This document shows positions 1-8,347 of a DNA stretch of 47,935 bases, in pieces. The first letter of the stretch is position 1. Each line of letters begins with the position of its first letter. Under the pieces are notes generated by a model. The model worked only from the letters and a program-made list of their open reading frames with translations. It had not been told where the DNA came from and made no database searches. Location of the stretch: positions 1-47,935 of IMG/VR virus record IMGVR_UViG_3300037041_002244. The stretch is one strand, 5' to 3'. The position numbers were made by a program, and so were the translations under genes. This DNA is from a virus.

Positions 1-982
1 TGAGACTGAGCTTATTTTCGTCAAGCAAGAACGCGCCCGCCTGCGTGCAGAAAAACGGTTTATTCATGACAGGCGTTCCAAAACATTGGATGCTTATCAT
101 TTGCTCAAACTTGATATTATGGCCAACAAAACCACAAAAACTAACAGGTCTTCGATACAATTTTTTGAGATACTTGAAAACTTTTGTCAACTCGTCAGGC
201 CCGAAGGGAGTCTCCCTGTGGCACAAGGGAATGACGTAACCTCGCTTGCCATTGTGACTGAATTGAACAGTCAGTGGCTTGTTACCGTGGTGTCGCATCA
301 AACCAATTGTCTCATAGTCAAAGGCGACGAAGTCTTCGCCGGTCAAGTCATTTGTGATAAAGTCGATGTAGTCTTTTACTTCGGAAACTGTTGTGAACAG
401 TTCGCACGAGCCAATCGGTATGGAGATGTCTTCTTTCGTAGTCAGCGCAGCAAGGTCACGACGCAGCACACTGATAAGGCCAGGACTGCGTGCAACATGC
501 GAAGGATGATAAGTAGCCGTCAAAGCGCAAGCGTGGCCGTCTATCTTGTGTTGAAACTTTCTACCGCGCACCTTGGAAATCTTTACGTCATCCTTACCGT
601 ACAGGATTTTTAATGCGGTGGCACCTAGCGCAACAACAATTTTTGGCTTCAGCGTTTGAATATCACGATGCAAAAATTCGAGACAATTTCCAATTTCAGC
701 AGGCGTTGGAGGCGCGTTGCTTTTGAAACGACAAAGGGACGTTATCGCATAGCTACGGCCAAAATTTGCAGCGGCCATAACACGTCGAAAAAGTTGTCCA
801 CTGGCTCCCGTAAAAGGTGTGGTGCTTTTTGCTACCTTGAAGTCATCGGGCAAATCACTGACAAAAAGAACATCCACGCTAGATCCATCATCGCTACCAG
901 TGACCTCACAGACAGATTTCAAACACGTATCAAAACGGTGACACGACGTCTTTTTGCAGCGTGGCGGCAATAATGTGCGCAT
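1..982 (-). CDS. Uracil-DNA glycosylase-like domain fused to DNA polymerase 3'-5' exonuclease (partial, C-terminus cut by window edge)
   Basis: The reading frame is open to base 1, giving the first 327 residues. Residues 1-180 look like a family 4/5 uracil-DNA glycosylase: cysteines at 9, 14, 20 and 25, a motif PFTGASGQLF at about 56-65, cysteines at 84 and 100 where family 4 enzymes place the other two iron-sulfur ligands, and the C-terminal signature YHPSHVAR at 158-165. The usual GEAPG motif is degraded to SDLPD (42-46). From about 195 a DnaQ-like exonuclease begins, with exo I FDYETIGL (221-228) and exo II GHNIKFE (287-293). This order is known from phage family A polymerases; the polymerase domain itself lies outside the window, so family A is inference. 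The ATG at 982-980 follows GAGG by five bases and lies just after the stop of the spermidine-synthase-like gene. Glycosylase activity is uncertain; the domain could be structural or bind uracil. Confidence 0.88.
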   Translation of the reverse strand, partial: MRTLLPPRCKKTSCHRFDTCLKSVCEVTGSDDGSSVDVLFVSDLPDDFKVAKSTTPFTGASGQLFRRVMAAANFGRSYAITSLCRFKSNAPPTPAEIGNCLEFLHRDIQTLKPKIVVALGATALKILYGKDDVKISKVRGRKFQHKIDGHACALTATYHPSHVARSPGLISVLRRDLAALTTKEDISIPIGSCELFTTVSEVKDYIDFITNDLTGEDFVAFDYETIGLMRHHGNKPLTVQFSHNGKRGYVIPLCHRETPFGPDELTKVFKYLKKLYRRPVSFCGFVGHNIKFEQMISIQCFGTPVMNKPFFCTQAGAFLLDENKLSL

Positions 983-989
983 TCCAACC

Positions 990-1967
990 TCATATGCGAA
1001 GGTACTTCGGAGAACTGTTATCCAACAAACGAAGAGCGTCGTCAATATCCAAGCAACGAATATGATCGAAAGGCAACGGCGCGTCGATGCACGCCATTGA
1101 CGCACAATCAAAGTTGTAATTTACAACGCGCTTGGAAGCGCACACCCAACCCCACACGTCGCCAAAGGACGGAATAAAAGATTGCCAGATCCGAGTATCG
1201 CCTAAAGAGCAAAACCGATGGTATGCGTTCCGAGCATTATCCACACCAAGCATCCCGGCAGGCCCAAAATGTGACACGACAACGCCAAGAGGTGACATGA
1301 GGCAAGATAGCATCCGAAGAAAAGAATCAGGGAACTGTTCTGCGCCAACATGAAAATCACAAATAATAAGGTCGTACTGTTTTTCTTCGGCAATCAACTG
1401 TGCTGCGTGTTTCACAGCGTCGGCTTCAAAAAATTCTACTTGCACGGAGTCGAAGGCACTACTACCGTCAGGCATCTGTGACCATGCCGGAAGGTGCTTT
1501 TTTGCCTCTTGGCAAACCGCTGCGTCCATTTCAACGGCACGGACATTGCGCACCGAAGACGCTACAAAGGGCAAAAGAACGGGGAGGATTCCACCCGGAC
1601 CTACGCCAAGAACCAAGGCTCTTTTAATACGTGGCATACACCACACGTGGCTCAAAACACAAGCGGGCACAACCATAAGCTCGTGGTACAGTCGTTGATC
1701 CAAAGAACTACTCATCAGCGTATTGTTGAGCCACAGCGTGCGTCCAAACTTTGGTGTATCCAAAATTTCGATGCGTTGAACACCCGTGCTACGATCCACC
1801 ACGGTTTGCAAAATGGTGTAAGCGACACCGTCGTCGTCATAAACGGTATGTGTTGCCGAGCCTCCACGCGTGCGAATGGAACCCGTCGCAGGCATCGCAA
1901 TGTCTATTTGACTTTCATTGAAGTTGGACGATTCTTGAAAAACAGTGGGCGAAACTTGGTTCAGCAT
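990..1967 (-). CDS. Spermidine synthase-like (polyamine aminopropyltransferase fold) protein
   Basis: This 325-residue protein has a Rossmann core of the spermidine synthase/methyltransferase type: LGVGPGG at 120-126, the acidic VEMD at 145-148, EADA at 181-184 and YDLIICD at 198-204. Ahead of it, residues 50-100 read like the small N-terminal beta domain of spermidine synthases, with a LWLNNTLMSSSLDQRLYHEL stretch resembling the family's L-DG-Q-S--DE--YHE segment. Known family members move an aminopropyl group from decarboxylated SAM to putrescine. Here the usual paired Asp after the fourth strand is reduced to one (D204, followed by FHVG), so substrate and even activity are open; a SAM-dependent methyltransferase is the alternative. 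The ATG has a strong AGGAGG seven bases upstream. It is the first gene after a terminator and is followed at once by the DNA polymerase gene, suggesting a DNA-related role. Confidence 0.65.
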   Translation of the reverse strand: MLNQVSPTVFQESSNFNESQIDIAMPATGSIRTRGGSATHTVYDDDGVAYTILQTVVDRSTGVQRIEILDTPKFGRTLWLNNTLMSSSLDQRLYHELMVVPACVLSHVWCMPRIKRALVLGVGPGGILPVLLPFVASSVRNVRAVEMDAAVCQEAKKHLPAWSQMPDGSSAFDSVQVEFFEADAVKHAAQLIAEEKQYDLIICDFHVGAEQFPDSFLRMLSCLMSPLGVVVSHFGPAGMLGVDNARNAYHRFCSLGDTRIWQSFIPSFGDVWGWVCASKRVVNYNFDCASMACIDAPLPFDHIRCLDIDDALRLLDNSSPKYLRI

Positions 1968-2006
1968 GATTCCTCCTGCAAAGGGCTACTGTATGTTTAC
2001 AGCACA

Positions 2007-2046
2007 ACAAAAACCCCACGCGATGCCGCAAAGCATTGGCGTGGGG
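2007..2046 (-). terminator. Rho-independent terminator ending the tail/fibre transcription unit
   Basis: On the minus strand CCCCACGC (2046-2039) pairs perfectly with GCGTGGGG (2021-2014), and an inner ATGC/GCAT pairing extends the hairpin. TTTTTGTTG follows directly. It sits in the 103-base gap between the 144-residue gene on its right and the spermidine-synthase-like gene on its left. It therefore separates the long structural unit from the unit that carries the polymerase. A promoter for the next unit would have to lie within about 35 bases; I see only a weak candidate there. Confidence 0.82.
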
Positions 2047-2070
2047 AGCAAATGAAGATGCGCGTAAATT

Positions 2071-2505
2071 TCAGGCAGGTTTGCTCATGTCACGGAGATC
2101 AACCAAAATTGCATGCACGTCTCGAATACACTGCTTATGAATCAAAGGAAGTATCCAATTGTATCCCTGCTTTTTGGGTCTAATAATGCGTATACCACTA
2201 TACGTTTCCTCAACGTAAAGTCCAGGCAGCAAACGCGTAATAGAATCGTCGCCAATTTTCTCAATAGGTGCAAGGACGAAACAACCCTTGTTGCACCCAA
2301 CGTGAGTCTCGCGAAGAATTTCGGCCTTCCAAAATTCTGCATTTTGTGGCGACGGCCCATCGTAAAGAGAGTTCACAACACCAATTTTTCCAAGCGACTT
2401 GGTGATAATCTCGTTACGACTTACCTTGTCGTTATTGAGAAAAAATTTGACAATTACCACACATCCTATTGCGGGACTAGGATCAATCCTGCCAAAGACT
2501 TCCAT
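2071..2505 (-). CDS. Hypothetical protein, 144 residues, last gene of the structural unit
   Basis: I do not recognise this protein. It starts MEVFGRIDPSPAIGCVVIVK and has alternating beta-type and charged stretches with no signal peptide or membrane segment. The start is the ATG at 2505-2503, six bases after AGGAG; an upstream in-frame start at 2532 lacks a ribosome site and would nearly touch the previous gene. The gene follows a structural protein by 28 bases and is itself followed by a strong terminator. Position suggests a virion or assembly protein, but this is only context. A short CACAC/GTGTG hairpin lies over the stop codon of the preceding gene and may slow ribosomes or RNA polymerase slightly. 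Confidence 0.72.
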   Translation of the reverse strand: MEVFGRIDPSPAIGCVVIVKFFLNNDKVSRNEIITKSLGKIGVVNSLYDGPSPQNAEFWKAEILRETHVGCNKGCFVLAPIEKIGDDSITRLLPGLYVEETYSGIRIIRPKKQGYNWILPLIHKQCIRDVHAILVDLRDMSKPA

Positions 2506-2533
2506 GTGAGGCTCCTGAGTAAAATGACACACC

Positions 2534-3427
2534 TTACAGTGTGGCGGGTAGATTGTACGTGCTACTCCCGAAACTTGCTAGACTCGCGCTCTTTGTCGGA
2601 TTGAGCTGCACGGTGATCTCAACGTAATAAATCTCACCCATCGCGAACGCAGAATTTCCGCTTAGATTTGGAATGATCATTTCCTTTTTCACCCAATCCA
2701 TATCGGAAATAATATTGTTTGTCGGGTAATAATTGACACCATTTTTATCCCGAAGGGCAAAAGTGAGACTGGCCTGAAAATCTGCCTTACCCGTTACAAA
2801 CAAGCGTTCAGGGGGATAGTCCTTCGCAACAAATGGATAGAGCTTTTTAATGATGCCAATCGAAGGATTGTTATTTACAAAACGAGTAGTAACGTAGCCA
2901 CCGGAATATTCAGTGATCAAATCAATGGCAGATCCACTTGACTGCACTGTCACACCCTCGATAGGCGCGGTGCGATAGTCGTCTTGCACAAGAGAACTTG
3001 GCTCTTTGATCTTTGTACGTCGCGGCTCGTAAATCATGCTCTGCACAATTGCGGCGCTGGCACCGGGATACCGAAGCCACGCAATAATGAGCGAGTTTTG
3101 AACTTGAGATGCGGGTAAAATGTTGTCCTTGATTGAAAAAACGGGAGGGACGCCGCCGCTGATTTCTTGATATTGATGATCAACCGTAAGCGTGTAGTCC
3201 TTGGCAATACTAGTCAACTGGAACGCAAAATCATAGGACTCATCACTAACCAAGGCCACGCCGCTAGGAAGGATCGCTTTGAATGGCGCAATACGAATCA
3301 CGTTGCTAAATGGGATTTGCAACGTGCCGCCTTCAAGAATAACAGGATTTGCCAACGCTTTGATAATTTCTGCGATGCGCAAGGCAACGACAGGGTCGCT
3401 ATAGTTGACAAAAGTTCTCAGAGCCAT
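2534..3427 (-). CDS. Putative tail/baseplate-associated structural protein
   Basis: A 297-residue soluble protein, mostly predicted beta, with no catalytic motif that I can see. It opens MALRTFVNYSDPVVALRIAE and ends in Ser/Ala/Leu-rich sequence. The composition, rich in Ser, Thr, Asn, Val and Ile, fits virion proteins. The ATG is preceded by AGGGAG at six bases. The gap from the large structural gene on its right is only ten bases and holds that ribosome site, so the two are certainly co-transcribed. I assign a structural role from position between a collar-type fibre block and the operon end; no family is recognised. Confidence 0.72.
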   Translation of the reverse strand: MALRTFVNYSDPVVALRIAEIIKALANPVILEGGTLQIPFSNVIRIAPFKAILPSGVALVSDESYDFAFQLTSIAKDYTLTVDHQYQEISGGVPPVFSIKDNILPASQVQNSLIIAWLRYPGASAAIVQSMIYEPRRTKIKEPSSLVQDDYRTAPIEGVTVQSSGSAIDLITEYSGGYVTTRFVNNNPSIGIIKKLYPFVAKDYPPERLFVTGKADFQASLTFALRDKNGVNYYPTNNIISDMDWVKKEMIIPNLSGNSAFAMGEIYYVEITVQLNPTKSASLASFGSSTYNLPATL

Positions 3428-3437
3428 CAGCGTCTCC

Positions 3438-6212
3438 CTACGGTTGTGGACGGTGTAAATACGCGGTCATACCTACAGCACGCCCGTACAACTCAAACTG
3501 AACTTTACTCAAAGACGTACCTACTACGTCAAATTTGAATACACGCGGTCCCGGACTCGACGTGGCAGGAATAGGCGTTTGCCAAACTTCAGGACGAAAC
3601 ACGTCGGAATAGCGCAGCACGGGCACAGCGTCACCGCCATGCACAAGAACAAACAGAGTGGTAAGTTTGCGTGCGCACAAGCCGCCAACAGACCACAAAA
3701 AACCACTGGTCAACGTAATTTGAAAAGTGGTGGCCGCTACATTGGAAATAGTAAACTCACCGTCGAAATCGTTTGGACTTACTCCCCACAGAGAAACAAT
3801 ACTTCCAGTGCGCAGATCATGAGGCATCGTCGTGGTGACACGATAGGTGCCACCGCCAAGATCCAAAATATCAAACACTGCCCACGTGCGAGTCACGCCA
3901 AAAGCCCGCGATTGATATCGAGGCTTTGTCTCGTCGGCAGAGGGCGGAATCAACGTAGCGATACCGTCCACAAAGCGATTCAACTGCAAGGGAGCTATTG
4001 CTTCAAAGCCGTAATGAAAGCCATTAAACGCCATGATGCCCGGATTGAAAAGAACAGCAGTGATCAAAAAGTTCCCGGACAAACCCGCTGCTGCTTTTTC
4101 CAAAAGAACAACGGCATCGCCTGAACCTTGTGATGCCACAACACCACTATTGAACGTCGTGTTGTTTATTGCATTGATCATTTCAGTGCGGGTGGCAGAC
4201 TCACTCAGTCCTATCTGAAACTCGCCAATCGTATGATCGGGCGATCCTGCCCTTGCCGTAATCGTCTTGAAAGGCGCTAAGGCAATCGTGTCGCCGTCAG
4301 TGATTGCACCGTTGAATCCAGTAAAATCAATGGAGCCATACGCTTTCTTAGCATCAACAAAATCGGCGAAAGTTTCCATCCACCGAGGACGGCGAAAATC
4401 CTCGGATACAAGAATATCGACATTTCCAATAGGCGGCGGCGCACCCAACAAAAAGTTGAAAAATGCAGAATCCGCTAACCCTTCGGATACAGCGTCAACG
4501 GGCAAATAGTTTGACGGCATCTCCAAGCGTTCGGAAATGCGGCGAAGATCCCGAATAGACGACACGCTCAAGCCGTCCCAAAAAACCGCAGCGACAGGGC
4601 ATATCTGATCAAATTTTGAAGACTGGTAAGGCTCTTGATGCGCATAAATAATGATCGTGCTATTTGGCCCGTCATTTGTGCGCGAAAGCACCGTGATCTG
4701 CGAAAGAGTTTTGAAAATACTATTTGACGTTACAAACTGTTCAGGCTTGTACGTTCCGGGCAATGTCACGTTGTCCAACCATGTGACGCCGCTAAACGTA
4801 AGTGTTTCGATCAGCAAAGCGTTGTTGACATCCGTTCCACGCAACTCCAAAACAACTTCCATTGTTGGCGTAAGCGCAGCGCGTGTCAGCCCAATGACAA
4901 TTTTGCTATTGTCATACAACGTGGTGTCTATTGTAGCGGGCACGTAGCCCATGCCGTCGAGTCGTGTTGCGAGTTTTACCATTTGAGGTGTATGAATCAA
5001 ATCGCCTTGCGCATCGAAATACATTGTGAAAATTTGTGGAATCGGCCCGTAGCCTTCAAAACTCTTGGTTGGGTTGACCACGGTGTTGAAGGCTTTGCCG
5101 CCGCTAATGATCAGTTCCCAACTGCGAGGAATGTCGAACACCAATTCATTGTTGGTGACGGATACAGGCGGTTCCATGCCGTAAACGTGAAAATACTCCA
5201 CAATGACATTGGCAGGTATGATTTCATCCTGAGAAAATACAAGAATATTTGTTGACGGAATAAAATCGACGCACAAGCTATTCGCGGGGGAGCCTGACTC
5301 GTAGGCACTCCCAAGAAGTTTGGGATAGTGCAGGAGCGCCACGTAACGTGCATAAGGTCCGCCGTATCTACTCTCACGCGTGCGTGTACCTGTGGCGTCG
5401 TCAATCAAAATTGCCACGGACGGAATCGCCTCAACACAGCGGTGTCCTGGTACACCAGACACGTTATTGTCACGTGCAAAGACGTAGCCGTGTTTAAGCA
5501 TCTGGCTGTAAAGCGTTAAGTCGCCCGCGCTCAGATCTGCCAAGCCAAGATTGTGTGGAGTCAGGTCTGAACCCGTGCCCTTCATATTGCGATGCTCAAT
5601 GTCCTTGACACTGAACCACGGCCTGTTCCAAGCGTAGTTGGACGCGCTCATGTCGATTTCCAACTGAACGCCGCCGCCTGTCTTTTCAACAACAGTGATC
5701 ACGGCTAACACGACACAATTCTTTTTTCGAGACACGCTGAAAGATGTCACGTCATTCCACGTGGCAAGTGTTGTGGATTGCAGTGTCTCGATGTCAGGCG
5801 CACGTTCTGTGCGAACAGGCGCAAGATCGTTGTAGTCGTTGAGTCGTTTTTCCACGCTGTCGTCAAGCAAGTATTCAATGAACAAAACATGGATCGAATT
5901 TATCGCGTAGCTACTCAAAGCAAACTGAAGCTGCTTTGCAACAAGCCATACGAGATTTCCGTCTTCGGTAACTGCAACGCCTAAATTGACATCTACACGT
6001 TCGGGGATTGTCGCATTTGTGCTAACAACCAAAGGACGCGTCAAATCACTTGTGCTGATCTCTCGCGAATCAGCGTCGTCTACGATGCCATGACTACTTG
6101 TGTACGCGGCAAGCCGTTTAACGATTTCTTCATTGAACACTTGATACAAGTATTCCCAATCGTTGGCAGTCAACTTTGTTCTGAAATTTACTGTAGCAAA
6201 ACCCTTTTCCAC
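3438..6212 (-). CDS. Large virion structural protein with fibre-type repeat domains (924 residues)
   Basis: The start is GTG at 6212-6210 with GGGAGG four bases upstream. The N-terminus (VNFRTKLTANDWEYLYQVFN) looks like an attachment segment. Around residues 650-725 there is a stretch of the type found in many phage structural proteins (FKTITARAGSPDHTIGEFQI, then EMINAINNTTF), and around 820-860 a beta-sandwich-like segment (LRTGSIVSLWGV, then FDGEFTISNVAATTFQITLT) typical of tail and fibre proteins. The rest is beta-rich without catalytic motifs. Large size, these domains and neighbours on both sides support a baseplate appendage or fibre role. Partners are unknown. It is followed by the 297-residue gene after ten bases and preceded by the 451-residue gene with an equally small gap. 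Confidence 0.78.
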   Translation of the reverse strand: MEKGFATVNFRTKLTANDWEYLYQVFNEEIVKRLAAYTSSHGIVDDADSREISTSDLTRPLVVSTNATIPERVDVNLGVAVTEDGNLVWLVAKQLQFALSSYAINSIHVLFIEYLLDDSVEKRLNDYNDLAPVRTERAPDIETLQSTTLATWNDVTSFSVSRKKNCVVLAVITVVEKTGGGVQLEIDMSASNYAWNRPWFSVKDIEHRNMKGTGSDLTPHNLGLADLSAGDLTLYSQMLKHGYVFARDNNVSGVPGHRCVEAIPSVAILIDDATGTRTRESRYGGPYARYVALLHYPKLLGSAYESGSPANSLCVDFIPSTNILVFSQDEIIPANVIVEYFHVYGMEPPVSVTNNELVFDIPRSWELIISGGKAFNTVVNPTKSFEGYGPIPQIFTMYFDAQGDLIHTPQMVKLATRLDGMGYVPATIDTTLYDNSKIVIGLTRAALTPTMEVVLELRGTDVNNALLIETLTFSGVTWLDNVTLPGTYKPEQFVTSNSIFKTLSQITVLSRTNDGPNSTIIIYAHQEPYQSSKFDQICPVAAVFWDGLSVSSIRDLRRISERLEMPSNYLPVDAVSEGLADSAFFNFLLGAPPPIGNVDILVSEDFRRPRWMETFADFVDAKKAYGSIDFTGFNGAITDGDTIALAPFKTITARAGSPDHTIGEFQIGLSESATRTEMINAINNTTFNSGVVASQGSGDAVVLLEKAAAGLSGNFLITAVLFNPGIMAFNGFHYGFEAIAPLQLNRFVDGIATLIPPSADETKPRYQSRAFGVTRTWAVFDILDLGGGTYRVTTTMPHDLRTGSIVSLWGVSPNDFDGEFTISNVAATTFQITLTSGFLWSVGGLCARKLTTLFVLVHGGDAVPVLRYSDVFRPEVWQTPIPATSSPGPRVFKFDVVGTSLSKVQFELYGRAVGMTAYLHRPQP

Positions 6213-6222
6213 TGCGCCTCCC

Positions 6223-7578
6223 TTAGAAGAAGATCACTCCACCGTCGTACTTGATACCTGTGTCAAAGCGACCCTTCACGAGATCAAGGTTGATGAAGTA
6301 GGGTTTAAGGATCAATCCGCTGCACTGCCACTCAGCTTCGTCAACTATTTTGACAAGCATCGTATATTCAATTTTTGCCGCTTCCGCCGATGTTGGAAAC
6401 CAATCGTCAAACGACACGTGTGTTCCAGGATCGCCCTTTACACACAAACGAAACTCCGTGATTTCTTCTGCACACCCTATTGTAATACGTTTTGCAGTCT
6501 GCGTGACTAACTGGTATTCAGTCGGCTCACCGGCACACCAAACGACAAGTTTACAATCGCGATCTGCCGTTGCGTTCAACGTCCACGTAGCAGGCGGCAA
6601 TGACGGTATGATGCGCTTAACCGCGTTGAAATAGCCGTCGTCATTACAAATGGCGACAGGTTTGTTGTAGTCGTAAGAAAAGTGCCCTTCTTTGAGATCC
6701 CAAAACAGAATCCAATCTGAAGGGATGCTCTCATATACGATGGGAAAATTCTTGCCAAGCTCCATCGGATAGTCGCTCAAAATTTTCGAGCCGTATTTCG
6801 CAAAAAATGTAGCGGTAAAACTTTCCTCTTCAAGCAAACCAAACTTGGATTTGATGCGCCCGCCCATGAAATCAATGAGGAAAGGCCCAAGACCGTCTGG
6901 TATGATGATCATTTTGGAAACATAGCTAGGATAAGCACGTAGCCAAATTTTCGATGCCGATGTCAAAGAACGAATCAAACCGTCGTCGAGTTCAATCTGG
7001 TGACGGTAATTCATACCGTCAAGATGTGATTCAACGGCTAAGAGTTTAGCATTGAGAACCTTATACTTCACAGAGGAGCGAATGATGCCTTCGACTTTTT
7101 CCACCAAAATCTCGTCATTTTTCACAATGCGATATTTGGATCGAAGTTCAAAGACGGAAACACCTGCGGGATAGTCCGTGTAGCTGTAACAAGGAACAGC
7201 ATATAATGCCACGCGCTCGCCAACGTCGTGCGCTAGAAAAAAGGGTGGCGTGAAAATCTGTTTGGTGTCGGCATCTATATCTTGAATTTCAAGGTACTCT
7301 TTGCCGCGTCCAATATCCAATATGCACCCAGGCTCGTACCAACGCAAAAGACGGTCAACAGTGAAAGCGGTCTGCGCGTATAAAATTTGTGAAGTCGTGG
7401 TTGTCACGACGTCAGGATTGAGAACACCAAAAGGGGAGCCGACCTTACGTGCAAATCGCGCTTCACCTTTGAGTAGTGGATCAAGATACAACGGATAGCC
7501 GCGCACCAACAACTTCAATGTTGCATAGTGTGGCAACGGTTTCCGTGCTATCCGTTCTATTTCTCGTATGAGAGACAT
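6223..7578 (-). CDS. Putative structural protein, 451 residues
   Basis: No family recognised. The protein begins MSLIREIERIARKPLPHY, is mixed alpha/beta at the start and beta-rich later, with aromatic-rich strands (WLRAYPSYVSK, DWILFWDLKEGHF) and no membrane segment. I chose the ATG at 7578, nine bases after GAGGG, over an in-frame TTG at 7587 that would touch the ribosome site. It lies between a collar-type small protein and the 924-residue structural protein, all tightly packed, so a role in the second fibre/appendage block is likely. The final residues form an IKYDGGVIFF tail, possibly an assembly interface; that last point is a guess. Confidence 0.74.
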   Translation of the reverse strand: MSLIREIERIARKPLPHYATLKLLVRGYPLYLDPLLKGEARFARKVGSPFGVLNPDVVTTTTSQILYAQTAFTVDRLLRWYEPGCILDIGRGKEYLEIQDIDADTKQIFTPPFFLAHDVGERVALYAVPCYSYTDYPAGVSVFELRSKYRIVKNDEILVEKVEGIIRSSVKYKVLNAKLLAVESHLDGMNYRHQIELDDGLIRSLTSASKIWLRAYPSYVSKMIIIPDGLGPFLIDFMGGRIKSKFGLLEEESFTATFFAKYGSKILSDYPMELGKNFPIVYESIPSDWILFWDLKEGHFSYDYNKPVAICNDDGYFNAVKRIIPSLPPATWTLNATADRDCKLVVWCAGEPTEYQLVTQTAKRITIGCAEEITEFRLCVKGDPGTHVSFDDWFPTSAEAAKIEYTMLVKIVDEAEWQCSGLILKPYFINLDLVKGRFDTGIKYDGGVIFF

Positions 7579-7590
7579 AGAAAACAACCC

Positions 7591-8043
7591 TCAAAATTGA
7601 ATGACAACACGATGAACGTAAGTGTGACGATGATTCTTTGCCTGCAAAGGCACGTGAGCCACCGCCATAAGAACGTCAGTCCCGATTTCAGCGGGTACGC
7701 TACTCCAATTGATCTTCGCCCAAATGCCAAGTTCGCCTATGCCATAATTTGCTTCCGTTGTAGCAAGACGGCAAACCATGCTGATTGCTTTTGCATTGGG
7801 CTTCTCAAAAATCTCGAATGACTTGAGAGTCGGTGGCGTCGGATATATTGTGTCAACAAGAGCCACGAGAGAAGGATCGATAGCGACGACCTTCACAGGA
7901 TTGGCATCTAGGTAGCCGAACCGTCCCACGTTGAAACCAAGCCAGTAAAACGCGATCTCACCAAGCTGCATTCGCGCATAAATAGCACGCGCAGCGTTGG
8001 TAAGCTGTGCGATACTGCCATCACATGGATCTGTGAAGGGCAT
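7591..8043 (-). CDS. Small tail-fibre/collar N-terminal-domain-like protein
   Basis: This 150-residue protein resembles the N-terminal attachment domain of P2 gpH-type fibres. An early LTNAARAIYARMQLGEIAFY segment matches the usual 'T-aG-aa-a-A---g----l-y-a-G' layout. It is followed by a lone proline-rich linker (YPTPPTLKSFEI) and a GIGELGIWAKI strand pair where fibre N-domains carry a 'GeigElGLw' motif. No catalytic residues. ATG at 8043 has AGGAGGG seven bases upstream. The 149-residue gene at 28608-29057 plays a similar part at the head of the first fibre block, so each block seems to open with one such adaptor. Assignment is by pattern, without a search. Confidence 0.68.
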   Translation of the reverse strand: MPFTDPCDGSIAQLTNAARAIYARMQLGEIAFYWLGFNVGRFGYLDANPVKVVAIDPSLVALVDTIYPTPPTLKSFEIFEKPNAKAISMVCRLATTEANYGIGELGIWAKINWSSVPAEIGTDVLMAVAHVPLQAKNHRHTYVHRVVIQF

Positions 8044-8061
8044 GAAAAAACCCTCCTACGT

Positions 8062-8337
8062 TCAAACATCCGTCCCTGAAGTAAACGCCTTGTCGATTGT
8101 TTTCAGATATCCATATGCGAGCTTGTACGGATTTTCGCTGGCAAGACGCTCGCCAAAATATTTTGCCCACACTTCCGTTTGCAACACGCAGTTGTGAGAA
8201 AAAACCGTCAGCGGTGATTTCTCACGATCCTCTTGTGAATTGTAAACCTTCACCTCGGCAAAAACACACATAGTTTTCTTGTCTAGCGTGAGTTTGTCAA
8301 TACAAAAATACTGTCCAGCTTTGGTGAGAACACCCAT
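8062..8337 (-). CDS. Small hypothetical protein in fibre block, 91 residues
   Basis: Starts MGVLTKAGQYFCIDKLTLDK at ATG 8337, six bases after AAGGAG, which overlaps the stop codon of the tail-collar gene. A longer in-frame reading to the right has no ribosome site and overlaps the collar gene, so I reject it. The protein is short, soluble and not recognised; its N-terminal half has alternating beta strands, its C-terminal half is helical and ends SGTDV. Co-expression with the collar protein and the adaptor-like protein suggests a fibre accessory or assembly role. That is inference from position. Confidence 0.72.
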   Translation of the reverse strand: MGVLTKAGQYFCIDKLTLDKKTMCVFAEVKVYNSQEDREKSPLTVFSHNCVLQTEVWAKYFGERLASENPYKLAYGYLKTIDKAFTSGTDV

Positions 8338-8347
8338 GACGATCTCC

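Noticed and set aside
1968-2006. Possible promoter (TTGTTG ... TACAGT) for the spermidine-synthase-like and polymerase genes
   Set aside because: Only a weak match with poor -35 and a spacing that overlaps the terminator T-run; not enough to annotate.
1494-2183. Plus-strand open frame of 229 residues across 1494-2183
   Set aside because: It runs over the minus-strand terminator and two minus-strand genes with good starts; no ribosome site.
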